Source: Muribaculaceae bacterium
GTDB lineage: Bacteria; Bacteroidota; Bacteroidia; Bacteroidales; Muribaculaceae
NCBI GenBank assembly: GCA_022510425.1
Contig: JAFLTO010000012.1
Span: 1-64,000, forward strand
Direction: 5' to 3'
DNA length: 64,000 nucleotides
This document shows, piece by piece, positions 24,701-31,719 of the stretch (the first letter of the stretch is position 1; the number at the start of each line of letters is the position of its first letter). Made by a program: the position numbers and the translations under genes. The notes beneath the pieces were generated by a model. That model saw only the letters and a program-made list of their open reading frames with translations. It ran no database searches and was not told the DNA's origin.

Positions 24701-27125
24701 ACGTAGGAGACTGAAAAGCTCCCGATAGAGTATCCTTCTGATTATATAGGTTTATAAACCGGTATTCCACAGAGGTTTTAATAGGAAGGCCCGCTATATC
24801 ATACACCGGTATGTGGAGATTTATCGAGTCACCCTTTACCTCTATTTTATCAGAGATTGAAGGACGAATGTCGCAACTGTTACCCAGATAAAAGATGAGC
24901 GGAGAAGATTTTTGTGAATCGCCTGAGAGAGCAGTGACTTCCGCAGTGATGGAGAAGCGACCCGTTTCAAAGGGAGTATTTTTCAATCCTTCCAAAGGGA
25001 GCGTAACCTCGAAGTAACCGTCGGAACCTGTGGATAAAGATTCATTGTAGGAGGCGTTACCGCCATAGAAACCCCAGCGCCAGGGAAGATATTTAACCTC
25101 TACGTTTACATTGGCATCGGTGATTGGCATACCGGAGAAAGTGGAAGCCAAACCTTTAAAACGAATAACATTGGGCATTGGAGACTCCAGTTTTTCGAGA
25201 GTCACCATAAAAGCCGGCAGTTTGTAATCCTCCACTGAAATATCGGCAACTCCACCTCCTCGACCGGGTTTATCGATGAACGTTGCACTTATGAAGTATG
25301 AACCCAGCAAACGGTCTTTTGGTATGAAGAATTCGCCTGAAGCTCTCCCCTCTTCATTCAGAAATAGTGTGTCACAATCTATCTTAATATAGTTGGCATC
25401 ATGTAGCGATACTTCCAGTTGCGAGTTTTTAACGAGTGAGTTTACTGTGTTATCCTGTTTCCATCCTACAACTGCGTAACGCACAGTGTCACCGGGGTGA
25501 TATAGTGCAAGATCAGTGAGGATGGATGCGTGGTATTGAACAGTATTTTTAACAGGATTGTAATTGAATCCGGCTTCAGTCTTTGCTACACTTTTCCCAT
25601 ACGATGCCTCAATACGGTAATAACCGGTGGGAATCGAAACCCATCCTTCAGAATTCGTGACAAGTTTTTTCCCCGAAAACTTTTCACCACTTTTATAATA
25701 TGTAACAGTGGCACCGGATACCGGTTGCTGATTGTGAGCTTTTACCACATATGCCCTCCCCGAACCCGATTTATTGTAATCACAGGAAGTTATAATGGAG
25801 ATTTCGCTAACTCGCAATGTGCTGAAATTTGAATTAGAGGAGGCTTTGGAAAAATTTTTTGGGAGAGTTGTAGACTTTGATGGGATTATCGCATACAGAC
25901 CATCGTCAAGTGGTGGTAAGGTCACCTCTTTCTTATATTGGAAAGGAATGATGCCGTTCTCCCCTATTTCTATAACATGAATCGGACGGGCTGAGGTATT
26001 AAATTTTTTCAGGATAAGTTCATCGTAAGTTGTGAATTGACTTGGAGTAAGTTTATAAATTAGCAAGTAACCTTTATCGAGGTTTGACACAGAGACTGAA
26101 CCCGGAATATAAGAATCCGGTAGCGCCAATTTAGGAAACTGAACCTCTATACGTTGCTGACACATCACTGAGAGAGAAGATCGGAGAAGGGAATTGACAA
26201 AACCGTCGGGAAACGCTTTGAGCCAATCTTGAATATCTGAATAATAAGAATTTGAATCTTTGCCATAACGATTCCAAAGTTCATAAAGAAGTAACCCCTC
26301 TCCTTCTTTACCTTTTAATTTTGCAACAGATTCCAGGAGATATTTTTCCTTCTCAGAATCCGGGATTAGATATAGGTAATCCTTAATAGCCAAAGCTTTG
26401 ACCACAGAATCATCTCCGTTGATTAGTGAACTCAATAAGGATTTAGCGAGAGCTTGGCTTTTACCTTCAATTGTAGTCACCGCTTCCTGCGGATAGAAAG
26501 GAATAATGGATGGAGTATAAACAACAAGTGTAGAAGGATGTTGGAGAAGAGCTGAAGCTTTGAATGCTATGAAATCGGGAATTGTAAGATGTATTTTCTC
26601 GGCCTCAGAGATGTCGGTCAGCAAGACTGCAATTTCTTGAATATTGTCGGTCTTAAGTAGATTAATATTTTGTGTGGCATCTAAGAGTAGAGAATATATG
26701 CGAGTTTTGAACATTTCTGCCGACCATTCAAGCGGATCGGATGGGAAAGGCAAGTCGACGGGAAGATTTCTGGAATCGTAAAGAGGGAGGTTTGAAGAGT
26801 ATTCCTGATTAAGGATATCCGCTTCAAGAAGACAGGCGATATTGGAATAAGGTGAGGATAAATGAGGTATTACAGAATCAATAAGGTTTATGTTTTTTTG
26901 GAGAGATTTATCGTCATCGAGAAGAGCTTGAGAGATGCAGATATTCATGGCTTCCCGGAGGGTTGTTACCTGATCATGATTTGCAATTGCAATTTTCAGC
27001 AAACTGTCACTTCCGGTTTTCACTTGCTTAGGAAACGCGAAATCAGGCACATTGTAGGTGGCTTGAGAAAAGACACAGGAGAAGCCAAGTAATAAGTAAA
27101 GGAATGCTATGTAAAAACGTGTCAT
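21765..27125 (-). CDS. bacterial alpha-2-macroglobulin-like protein (1786 aa), no thioester
   Basis: Very large secreted or envelope protein with MG2-type repeats (e.g. LYHPGDTVRYAVVGWKQDN near residue 535), a bait-region-like stretch with many Ala and Glu (~1060-1100), the alpha-2-macroglobulin domain (NFTVPNFNTTWQLQVVGY) and a C-terminal barrel ending in GKYIISYDCYVDREGSYSLG. It should trap or inhibit proteases. The CxEQ thioester expected in the later third is not present: the matching region reads GGSLSITNWLYST. Signal peptide MTRFYIAFLYLLLGFSCVFSQA. I start at ATG 27125; the longer frame begins with TTG inside a hairpin. Residues near 1015-1040 (SQSYISHTSFLIV...) are encoded by a heptad repeat array. 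Downstream of a Spy-like gene, upstream of aguA. Confidence 0.88.
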   Translation of the reverse strand: MTRFYIAFLYLLLGFSCVFSQATYNVPDFAFPKQVKTGSDSLLKIAIANHDQVTTLREAMNICISQALLDDDKSLQKNINLIDSVIPHLSSPYSNIACLLEADILNQEYSSNLPLYDSRNLPVDLPFPSDPLEWSAEMFKTRIYSLLLDATQNINLLKTDNIQEIAVLLTDISEAEKIHLTIPDFIAFKASALLQHPSTLVVYTPSIIPFYPQEAVTTIEGKSQALAKSLLSSLINGDDSVVKALAIKDYLYLIPDSEKEKYLLESVAKLKGKEGEGLLLYELWNRYGKDSNSYYSDIQDWLKAFPDGFVNSLLRSSLSVMCQQRIEVQFPKLALPDSYIPGSVSVSNLDKGYLLIYKLTPSQFTTYDELILKKFNTSARPIHVIEIGENGIIPFQYKKEVTLPPLDDGLYAIIPSKSTTLPKNFSKASSNSNFSTLRVSEISIITSCDYNKSGSGRAYVVKAHNQQPVSGATVTYYKSGEKFSGKKLVTNSEGWVSIPTGYYRIEASYGKSVAKTEAGFNYNPVKNTVQYHASILTDLALYHPGDTVRYAVVGWKQDNTVNSLVKNSQLEVSLHDANYIKIDCDTLFLNEEGRASGEFFIPKDRLLGSYFISATFIDKPGRGGGVADISVEDYKLPAFMVTLEKLESPMPNVIRFKGLASTFSGMPITDANVNVEVKYLPWRWGFYGGNASYNESLSTGSDGYFEVTLPLEGLKNTPFETGRFSITAEVTALSGDSQKSSPLIFYLGNSCDIRPSISDKIEVKGDSINLHIPVYDIAGLPIKTSVEYRFINLYNQKDTLSGAFQSPTLRVLSDSIPSGKYRLEFRTSETSAWTTTETIFWRSCDDHAPYPTPLWIPVSDYSYSPSDKAVKVSFGSYYADWLLCIISDGYNVLDTKWIAPSDSLINLDVTIPEGNPTLFVTLSGMHDFEPAYGEIKIVPAKALEKLSVETVSFREDISAGSQENWSFRFTVDKSSAPYVNAFAVLSDKALNSIRDFKWNLNFWQQGIYPKVRINSQSYISHTSFLIVNPSTLIPKHSYPIPLWQTYNYPLVSSAGVRFGGPVLYKAMATRNTMLETAMADEAADETLAEGGQGAAEAETDLQLRPVEMPLAFFLSDLKADETGEISINFTVPNFNTTWQLQVVGYNEELLNSTLLLDAVAAKPVMVKSNLPQFLRTGDKAQFSATLFNNSEDTIPVFGKIEILNPISGEILSSKDFPASELLPSANRVINISFEVPDSLSIIAVRSYTYGNGCSDGEQGFIRILPSSTPVTESKVFYSAPAKEFFEKIISEFPKDANVTVKYCDNPVWEVLLSLPALKDDNTGGSLSITNWLYSTLLSMDILKSNPELATRLQGVLESEDSTLSMSNLEKDQYLKISALETTPWINNATADTERIRSLGMYLDTSKIALLIDDKTDALKNLQNADGGFAWFSGMKSSPFVTAQIIASLGYLNERNILTPSLLSMARKAVNYYDSYVLQNAKKSSHFNALSLMDYFYSRNMLHISKSGGLRKLEVQCCDSILANWKHWSAAKKSKGALVLLDNGLDSDANTISASVQEFLNTRLSLNEEALILELLVKTDPQSSAVQTVQRNMFLQKETTAWSSLPDAAGIIASLLLPPYSSMIPAPPTWGAVIAQYIQPVKDVKASKSENISIEKRVFMEDQKGRMKEVKDFNKGDKVSVVLNVNCTKDMDYVVIVDSRSACLQPEDCISGMVNVDGMYAYRELGFDKTGFFFEHLPAGKYIISYDCYVDREGSYSLGIAAVQSLYSPGQSAHSAGTLLKITEQPQ
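24004..24080. repeat. heptad array inside the alpha-2-macroglobulin gene
   Basis: Eleven 7-base units on the plus strand: GGGATTG, GGTAGGA, ATGTTTA, GGGATAA, GGGTTGA, AGGGTTT, ACGATAA, GGAAAGA, GGTATGA, GAGATGT, AAGATTG. The reading frame stays open through it, adding about 25 residues rich in Ser, Pro, Ile and Tyr. Confidence 0.75.
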
Positions 27126-27140
27126 AGATTTAAAAATATT

Positions 27141-27158
27141 CAACCCCTTTCGGGGTTG
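27141..27158 (-). terminator. hairpin between the Spy-like and macroglobulin genes
   Basis: CAACCCC pairs perfectly with GGGGTTG; on the minus strand the loop is GAAA, a stable GNRA tetraloop, followed by AATATTTTTAAA. It may attenuate transcription into, or stabilise RNA before, the macroglobulin gene. Confidence 0.5.
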
Positions 27159-27166
27159 ACAATGTT

Positions 27167-27652
27167 TTATTTTTGATCATTCTTTTTGTGGTGTCCTTTT
27201 TTTCGTGAATGTTTCATCTCATCGAATTTGGCCCGGAAAGAAGATTCCGCCTCCTTCATTTTATAAATCTGTTTCTGGGATAGGAATTCAGAGTATTTTT
27301 CATCGTATTGCTGTTCAATTTTGGCCCAATTTTCGTTAGCCTGGTTGAATGCGTTGCGCACCTGCTGGTAATCCTCTTCTGAGGCATCTTTTTGCTCCTT
27401 TAGACGACGGTCCATGACCACAGCTTCCTGGTAACACTCTTTCTTGCTTTCCATTTCTTCTTGATAAAGCTCGAAGAATTTTTTCTTCTGTATTTCAGAG
27501 AGTTCCATTTCTTGTGCAAGGTATTTCATTTTGAATTCCTGCACTTCTCGAAACATTTTTTCCCGTTTCACCGGATCATGTTCATCTCCATGCGCCGACA
27601 TGAAAGAGAAGCCGGCCATCAAAATCAGGATTAAAGTAAATATCTTTTTCAT
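27167..27652 (-). CDS. Spy/CpxP-like periplasmic protein
   Basis: 161-aa secreted protein with signal peptide MKKIFTLILILMAGFSFMSAHG and a long charged helical body (residues ~30-145), including MELSEIQKKKFFELYQEEM, which resembles the LTxxQ-type helix of Spy/CpxP chaperones. The C-terminal tail is basic (HSRKKGHHKKNDQK). It follows the putative anti-sigma gene by 6 bases and the ECF sigma gene in order, so it is probably an envelope-stress effector under that sigma factor. Family call is by pattern only. Confidence 0.7.
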   Translation of the reverse strand: MKKIFTLILILMAGFSFMSAHGDEHDPVKREKMFREVQEFKMKYLAQEMELSEIQKKKFFELYQEEMESKKECYQEAVVMDRRLKEQKDASEEDYQQVRNAFNQANENWAKIEQQYDEKYSEFLSQKQIYKMKEAESSFRAKFDEMKHSRKKGHHKKNDQK

Positions 27653-27658
27653 AACATA

Positions 27659-28123
27659 TCAGCCCTTTATATGGTTATCCACTGAAATTGTGGAATATTC
27701 GGGTTTAAGCGAGTATCCGAAATCTTTTTCAAAATCCTCGATATTATCATAACTCATAATCAGCTCTTCATCATCGTCATCAAAATCCATAGCATCCATA
27801 AAAGGAAGATAATGGACATCGTAGTCGAGGCCACCATCAATCATTTCCACGAAAGCTTCGGGAGGATTGTCAAGACTCAGCGACATTGGCTGGGTGGCAG
27901 TGTGAAAAACTTTCATCATTAACCAAATACCACAGAACATAGCAGCGAGGTAGACGTAGGGTTTCACTCTCTGCCATCTTGACATTTCAAGCCGTGGTTC
28001 AGCTTTCTTATAAGGGGGCAATGACTCCATTATATTTTTCTGAAGGTCAGGAAAATAACCTTCCGGCACTTTCATTCCGGAGTCCTTGCCATATTTTGTA
28101 AAAAGTTGTTCTTCTTGTTTCAT
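27659..28123 (-). CDS. putative single-pass anti-sigma-type membrane protein
   Basis: 154 aa. Residues ~1-50 are cytoplasmic-looking (GYFPDLQKNIMESLP, common near the start of Bacteroidales sigma-linked membrane proteins), one membrane segment lies at ~54-72 (YVYLAAMFCGIWLMMKVF), and the C-terminal half is acidic (DAMDFDDDDEELIMSYDNIEDFEKDFGYSLKPEY). I see no zinc-finger (HxxxCxxC) anti-sigma motif. The role is inferred from position between an ECF sigma gene and a Spy-like gene. Confidence 0.6.
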   Translation of the reverse strand: MKQEEQLFTKYGKDSGMKVPEGYFPDLQKNIMESLPPYKKAEPRLEMSRWQRVKPYVYLAAMFCGIWLMMKVFHTATQPMSLSLDNPPEAFVEMIDGGLDYDVHYLPFMDAMDFDDDDEELIMSYDNIEDFEKDFGYSLKPEYSTISVDNHIKG

Positions 28124-28159
28124 ATCCTTTTGACAATTCCCTTTTAAGATAGTTTAACG

Positions 28160-28167
28160 CAAATTTA
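28160..28167 (-). promoter_or_regulatory. possible internal -7 box before the anti-sigma gene
   Basis: TAAATTTG on the minus strand, 37 bases before the start codon of the 154-aa protein. No TTTG is visible 19-20 bases upstream, so a sigma-factor-specific or weak promoter is possible. Confidence 0.3.
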
Positions 28168-28230
28168 ATTTTTATCGCAAACTTTTCATGAACATTCTCC
28201 CCCGGCCATCGTTATAATGGTATAAAAAGA

Positions 28231-28281
28231 AATTCATGATGTTTGGTTAGTTGATAAAATTCATGATGTTTGGTTAGTTGA
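28231..28281. repeat. 27-base direct repeat, two copies
   Basis: AATTCATGATGTTTGGTTAG plus TTGA occurs at 28231-28254 and 28258-28281. On the minus strand each unit reads CTAACCAAACATCATGAA, matching the leader of the 865-aa fimbrillin (CTAACCAAACCATGAA) except for two extra bases. Confidence 0.85.
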
Positions 28282-28306
28282 AAATTGTTTATGTACAATA
28301 GGGCTC

Positions 28307-28328
28307 CGACCGGTTGTGAAACCGGCCG
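28307..28328 (-). terminator. hairpin after the ECF sigma gene
   Basis: CCGGTT (28310-28315) pairs perfectly with AACCGG (28320-28325) around GTGA, extendable by three pairs including one G-U on the minus strand. No U run follows, so it may be an attenuator or mRNA-end structure, not a full terminator. Confidence 0.45.
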
Positions 28329-28346
28329 AAGTTGTTTTTATATGTA

Positions 28347-28904
28347 TCATCCCAGCAACATATCTGTCAATTTTTTCACGGCATGGTGATAACTCGCCTT
28401 AAGGGAGCCTACGGAAGTTCCCAAAATTTCAGAGATTTCCTCATATTTCAATTCATCATAATATCTCATATTGAAGACAAGTCTTTGCTTTTCGGGTAGT
28501 TTTGCAATTGCTTCCTGCAGCTCTTTTTGGAGTGCGTCGCCATCGAAATATTCATCGGCCTCAAGATTTTTAATAAGCATGGCTTCATCGTCGCCGTCAA
28601 CATCGCCCCGCACTCGATGTTTCTCTTTGTTGATGAAATTAATAGACTCGTTGACTGCAATTTTGAACAGCCAAGTGGAGAGTTTGGCCTCACCCCTGAA
28701 ATTGTGGAGGTTTGTCCAGGCCTTTAAAAAAACATTCTGCACCACATCGTTTGCATCGTCGTGATTCAGCACCATACGACGGATCTGCCAATACACCGGT
28801 TCTGTGTAGGTCTTCAGCAGAGTCTCAAAAGCCTGATGGGCAGTTCTTTCGTTTTGCAACTGCTTCACAAGCTCTTTTTCGTCGATTGGAGGTTTATAAG
28901 ACAT
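28347..28904 (-). CDS. ECF RNA polymerase sigma factor
   Basis: 185-aa sigma-70 family protein. Region 2 is clear (DANDVVQNVFLKAWTNL, then GEAKLSTWLFKIAVNE) and so is region 4 (LPEKQRLVFNMRYYDELKYEEISEILGTSVGSLKASYHHA). Region 3 is missing, as in extracytoplasmic-function factors. It should direct RNA polymerase to envelope-stress promoters and heads the set sigma / putative anti-sigma / Spy-like / macroglobulin. Its predicted -7 box ends 5 bases before the ATG, so the mRNA is probably leaderless. Divergent from the DUF1573 lipoprotein gene. Confidence 0.93.
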   Translation of the reverse strand: MSYKPPIDEKELVKQLQNERTAHQAFETLLKTYTEPVYWQIRRMVLNHDDANDVVQNVFLKAWTNLHNFRGEAKLSTWLFKIAVNESINFINKEKHRVRGDVDGDDEAMLIKNLEADEYFDGDALQKELQEAIAKLPEKQRLVFNMRYYDELKYEEISEILGTSVGSLKASYHHAVKKLTDMLLG

Positions 28905-28908
28905 AAAG

Positions 28909-28940
28909 CAAAGTTACAATCTTTTTCCCGATTGTAGAAA
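28909..28940 (-). promoter_or_regulatory. promoter of the ECF sigma gene (leaderless)
   Basis: Minus strand: TAACTTTG at 28909-28916, with TTTC at 28937-28940 as a weak -33 (spacing 20). Transcription would start at or next to the A of the ATG (28904). It overlaps the divergent promoter at 28923-28954. Confidence 0.55.
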
Positions 28941-28954
28941 TTTATTTATCTTTG
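28923..28954 (+). promoter_or_regulatory. promoter of the DUF1573 lipoprotein gene (leaderless)
   Basis: TTTT (28923-28926), 20 bases, TATCTTTG (28947-28954); the ATG follows at 28961, where transcription should begin. The -33 regions of the two divergent promoters share bases, so firing of one could affect the other. Confidence 0.6.
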
Positions 28955-28960
28955 CCAAAT

Positions 28961-29527
28961 ATGAGAGCATTTTTATTTTCAATTGTAATATTTTTAGGCC
29001 TCTGTGCCTGCGAGAGGAAACTCGAATTGGCTGAAGTGGAGATAACAGATGTCAAGAGGCATTATTATCCGGTGATACAAGGGGAATTGCTGGGAATAAC
29101 CTACGATATCGAAAATATGAGTGACCATCCTTTGTTTATAAGAGAGATCCAGACCACCTGCGGGTGTATGTTCTCGGAGGATAAACTCCCGATAGTGATA
29201 CTTCCGAAGCAAACGGGAAAAGTTCATTTCACCTACAATTCTACGAAGAACACGGGATATGTGGAACATTTCGCGTGGCTATACGGAAATTTCACTGACT
29301 CCTTATACCGGGAATTGCAGTTCGACACCAATGTTGTGCCTCCAAAGGATTACACAAGAGATTATGAGGAACTTTATCACCAGGTTCAAACACGATCTGA
29401 TGACATGAGAGACCTTGTGGACGGGAAATCCACCGATAAAGGATATTATACCGATGAAGGTATCGACCCCAGGGATCAAAACAGGAAGGAGACCCAAAAG
29501 AAGGTGGACAATCTTGTAACTTTTTAA
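28961..29527 (+). CDS. DUF1573 domain lipoprotein
   Basis: 188-aa lipoprotein (from ATG 28961; a TTG three codons upstream lies inside the promoter box). Lipobox GLCAC-ERKL. Residues ~25-125 form an ASH/DUF1573-like beta-sandwich with the hallmark TTCGC (IREIQTTCGCMFSEDKL) and KQTGKVHFTYN. The C-terminal ~55 residues are charged and probably disordered. Function of the family is unknown. The gap to the first rubrerythrin gene is 58 bases with no promoter box, so the two may be cotranscribed. Confidence 0.85.
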   Translation: MRAFLFSIVIFLGLCACERKLELAEVEITDVKRHYYPVIQGELLGITYDIENMSDHPLFIREIQTTCGCMFSEDKLPIVILPKQTGKVHFTYNSTKNTGYVEHFAWLYGNFTDSLYRELQFDTNVVPPKDYTRDYEELYHQVQTRSDDMRDLVDGKSTDKGYYTDEGIDPRDQNRKETQKKVDNLVTF

Positions 29528-29585
29528 GGGATTAAAGATAAAGAGAACAACAACGACAAAACCAACCACATAAATAACTAAAACT

Positions 29586-30164
29586 ATGACAAAATCAATT
29601 AAAGGAACAAGAACCGAACATAATTTGCTCGCTTCTTTCGCCGGAGAAAGCCAGGCTCGTTCACGCTACACACTTTTCGCACAGAAAGCAATCGAAGAAG
29701 GTTATGAGCAGATTGCCTCTATCTTCTTGACCACAGCTAATCAGGAGCTCAGCCACGCCACCCAGTTCTTCAATCTTCTTGAAGGGGGGATGGTGGAAAT
29801 CAAGGCAGCTTATCCGGCAGGGAAAGTAGGTACTACCAAAGAAAATCTTGCAGCGGCAGCAGCCGGTGAAAGAGAAGAATGGGGCGACCTTTATGCAAAC
29901 TTTGCTGACGTGGCTCAGGAAGAAGGGTTCCCACAGATCGCATTGCTTTACAAGAACATCGCTAAAGTGGAACAAATGCACGAAGCCCGTTATGTTAAGC
30001 TTCTGGAAAGAATGGAAAACGAACAGGTGTTCAAGAGCGAGGCTCCGGTGGTATGGTATTGCCGCAAGTGCGGTTACATCGTAGAAACCAAAGAAGCACC
30101 CAAGAAATGTCCGGTTTGCGGCGTTCCACAGGGCTGGTTTGAAAGATTCCCCGACAATTATTAA
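29586..30164 (+). CDS. rbr: rubrerythrin 1
   Basis: 192-aa non-haem di-iron peroxidase that reduces hydrogen peroxide in the cytoplasm. The N-terminal ferritin-like four-helix domain shows the Glu ligand motifs (LLASFAGESQARSRY; ANQELSHATQFF; AREREEWG-type region; KVEQMHEARY). The C-terminal rubredoxin domain has YCRKCGY and CPVCGVPQGWF, giving the Cys4 iron site. Its stop codon directly abuts the stop codon of recO on the other strand. A second, divergent rubrerythrin follows at 31010. Confidence 0.96.
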   Translation: MTKSIKGTRTEHNLLASFAGESQARSRYTLFAQKAIEEGYEQIASIFLTTANQELSHATQFFNLLEGGMVEIKAAYPAGKVGTTKENLAAAAAGEREEWGDLYANFADVAQEEGFPQIALLYKNIAKVEQMHEARYVKLLERMENEQVFKSEAPVVWYCRKCGYIVETKEAPKKCPVCGVPQGWFERFPDNY

Positions 30165-30893
30165 TCATTGATCAAACACTTCCTTCAGGATTTCGGGCGA
30201 TTTAAGTGAGCCCAGTCCGGGGAAATGGTAGCTGAAATAATTCAACAGCGAATATAGGATTTGTCTCCGGTTGGTCGATGTCAACCGGAGACGTTTCATA
30301 TTTGAGAAATTGATTCGGGTGACGAAAGGAATTCCGAGGGCTTCATCGCCTTCAATTCTTGGTCCTTTAGCCTCCAAATCGGGCACGAAAGACCCTGATG
30401 CAAATTCAAAGACATAGCCCGGACGGCAAGCCGACACATCAGGCCGGATACCGGAGAATGTGAGCATTGCCACAAGAAACGGGATATGGAAATCTACCGT
30501 GGCTTTATCCATATGGTCCAGGAGACGGAATGACTCCACAAGGAAGTCGAAGAGCCTCGGGTCAGGAGTGGTGTCATTGAGAAGCCGATAAAGGAATTCG
30601 GATATAAATATGGTTATCGCACGCTTGGAAGGGTGGAAATAAATATCAGTCCAGACTTCGGCAGGAGTGATTGAACCAAGACGTTGAAGTTCGGTTGCGG
30701 CTTTGAAAGAAACTTCGGTATCTAATACAGCAAGGGGCTGGAGACGAGCCCTTCTCATGTTTGATGCTTTACCCGAACCTATCGGAGAGATGAAGGAAAC
30801 ACGACCTCTTTCGCGGGTGTAGAGTGTAACTATACAATTCTTGTCGTTATATTTTCTCACGTTAAGGACTATGCCCCTGATCTTATCTGCCAT
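30165..30893 (-). CDS. recO: DNA repair protein RecO
   Basis: 242 aa. The N-terminal OB fold is recognisable (GIVLNVRKYNDKNCIVTLYTRERGRVSFI), followed by the helical middle (FISEFLYRLLND, common to RecO) and SGIRPD. RecO acts with RecR to load RecA at SSB-coated gaps. The zinc-binding Cys cluster found in some RecO proteins is not visible; only one Cys (SACRPGY) lies there. It stands alone between two rubrerythrin genes, convergent with the first (zero-base gap). Promoter boxes are consensus and place transcription start at the ATG. Confidence 0.93.
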   Translation of the reverse strand: MADKIRGIVLNVRKYNDKNCIVTLYTRERGRVSFISPIGSGKASNMRRARLQPLAVLDTEVSFKAATELQRLGSITPAEVWTDIYFHPSKRAITIFISEFLYRLLNDTTPDPRLFDFLVESFRLLDHMDKATVDFHIPFLVAMLTFSGIRPDVSACRPGYVFEFASGSFVPDLEAKGPRIEGDEALGIPFVTRINFSNMKRLRLTSTNRRQILYSLLNYFSYHFPGLGSLKSPEILKEVFDQ

Positions 30894-30897
30894 GATT

Positions 30898-30928
30898 CAA
30901 AATTAAAAAAAATTTCAAGGAGGGCAAA
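30898..30928 (-). promoter_or_regulatory. consensus promoter of recO (leaderless)
   Basis: Minus strand: TTTG (30925-30928), 19 bases, TAATTTTG (30898-30905). The start codon ATG begins at 30893, five bases past the box, so the mRNA should have no 5' leader. Confidence 0.8.
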
Positions 30929-31009
30929 ACCATTTTCGAGCGCCTGTTGTTAAAGTTATAAAACATGAAAAAAGTACAAAAACAATAAAACTATAAAAAA
31001 ACTATAACT

Positions 31010-31615
31010 ATGGCAGACACAACCACAACTCCCCAAAGTCTTAAGGGAACAAGAACAGAAAAAGCATTGGCAAACGCATACGTAGCTGAATCAACAGCCT
31101 ACACACGTTATATCTATTTTGCAAAAAGTGCAAAGAAGGAAGAATATTATGATTTTGCCAACATATTTTTAGAGACAGCTGATAACGAACTTCATCACGG
31201 CAAAATTTTCTTGAAATATCTCACAGAAGGCGCTGTGATGACCGACCCTATCAGCATCGACCCGGGTATCTTGAAACCTACCGTTGAATGCCTTAAGATA
31301 GCAGCTCAGGAAGAAGAAAACGAAGGCGTGAAAGAATACACTCAAGCTGCTGAAATAGCAGAGGAAGAAGGGTTCTCTGATATCGCAGACCATTTCCGCG
31401 CTATCGCTACCATTGAAAACCATCACAAGGAAAGATTCGATTTGATGCGCAAGCAAATTGAAGACGGAACTGTATGGAAGAGCGACAAACCAATCAAATG
31501 GCAATGCCTCGTTTGCGGTTATATTTTCGAAGGCGTACAGCCACCGGAGAAATGTCCTGCTTGCAATCACCCCTATCAGCACTTCAAGAGAGCTGAACCT
31601 TTCGGAGATTATTAA
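31010..31615 (+). CDS. rbr: rubrerythrin 2
   Basis: 201-aa second rubrerythrin, clearly diverged from the first. Ferritin-like ligands lie in AYVAESTAYTRYIYF, ADNELHHGKIF, AAQEEENEGVKEY and TIENHHKERF. Rubredoxin domain: WQCLVCGYIFEG and CPACNHPYQHF. A longer N-terminus (MADTTTTPQSLKGTRTEKAL) precedes the common KGTRTE start. A strong hairpin terminator follows, so it is transcribed as a single gene or with little downstream. Confidence 0.96.
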   Translation: MADTTTTPQSLKGTRTEKALANAYVAESTAYTRYIYFAKSAKKEEYYDFANIFLETADNELHHGKIFLKYLTEGAVMTDPISIDPGILKPTVECLKIAAQEEENEGVKEYTQAAEIAEEEGFSDIADHFRAIATIENHHKERFDLMRKQIEDGTVWKSDKPIKWQCLVCGYIFEGVQPPEKCPACNHPYQHFKRAEPFGDY

Positions 31616-31636
31616 TCAAATTTATTATTATATTTG

Positions 31637-31665
31637 TGCCGGTGAAATTTTTCACCGGCATTTTT
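31637..31665 (+). terminator. strong terminator after rubrerythrin 2
   Basis: TGCCGGTGAA (31637-31646) pairs perfectly with TTCACCGGCA (31651-31660), loop ATTT, followed by TTTTT. A TATATTTG box (31629-31636) directly precedes it, but initiating into a terminator makes a promoter role doubtful. Confidence 0.9.
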
Positions 31666-31670
31666 CATAT

Positions 31671-31719
31671 AAGGGGTGAGGGATTAGGGGTTAAAGATGG
31701 GGATAAAGAGAAGAGCGTG
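31671..31719. repeat. heptad array before the DUF2851 gene
   Basis: Seven units: AAGGGGT, GAGGGAT, TAGGGGT, TAAAGAT, GGGGATA, AAGAGAA, GAGCGTG, ending exactly at ATG 31720. Here the purine-rich strand is the coding strand, the reverse of the other arrays. Confidence 0.85.

Noticed and set aside
31629..31636. TATATTTG promoter box for DUF2851
   Set aside because: Transcription would start inside the perfect hairpin terminator of rubrerythrin 2, leaving its role doubtful.
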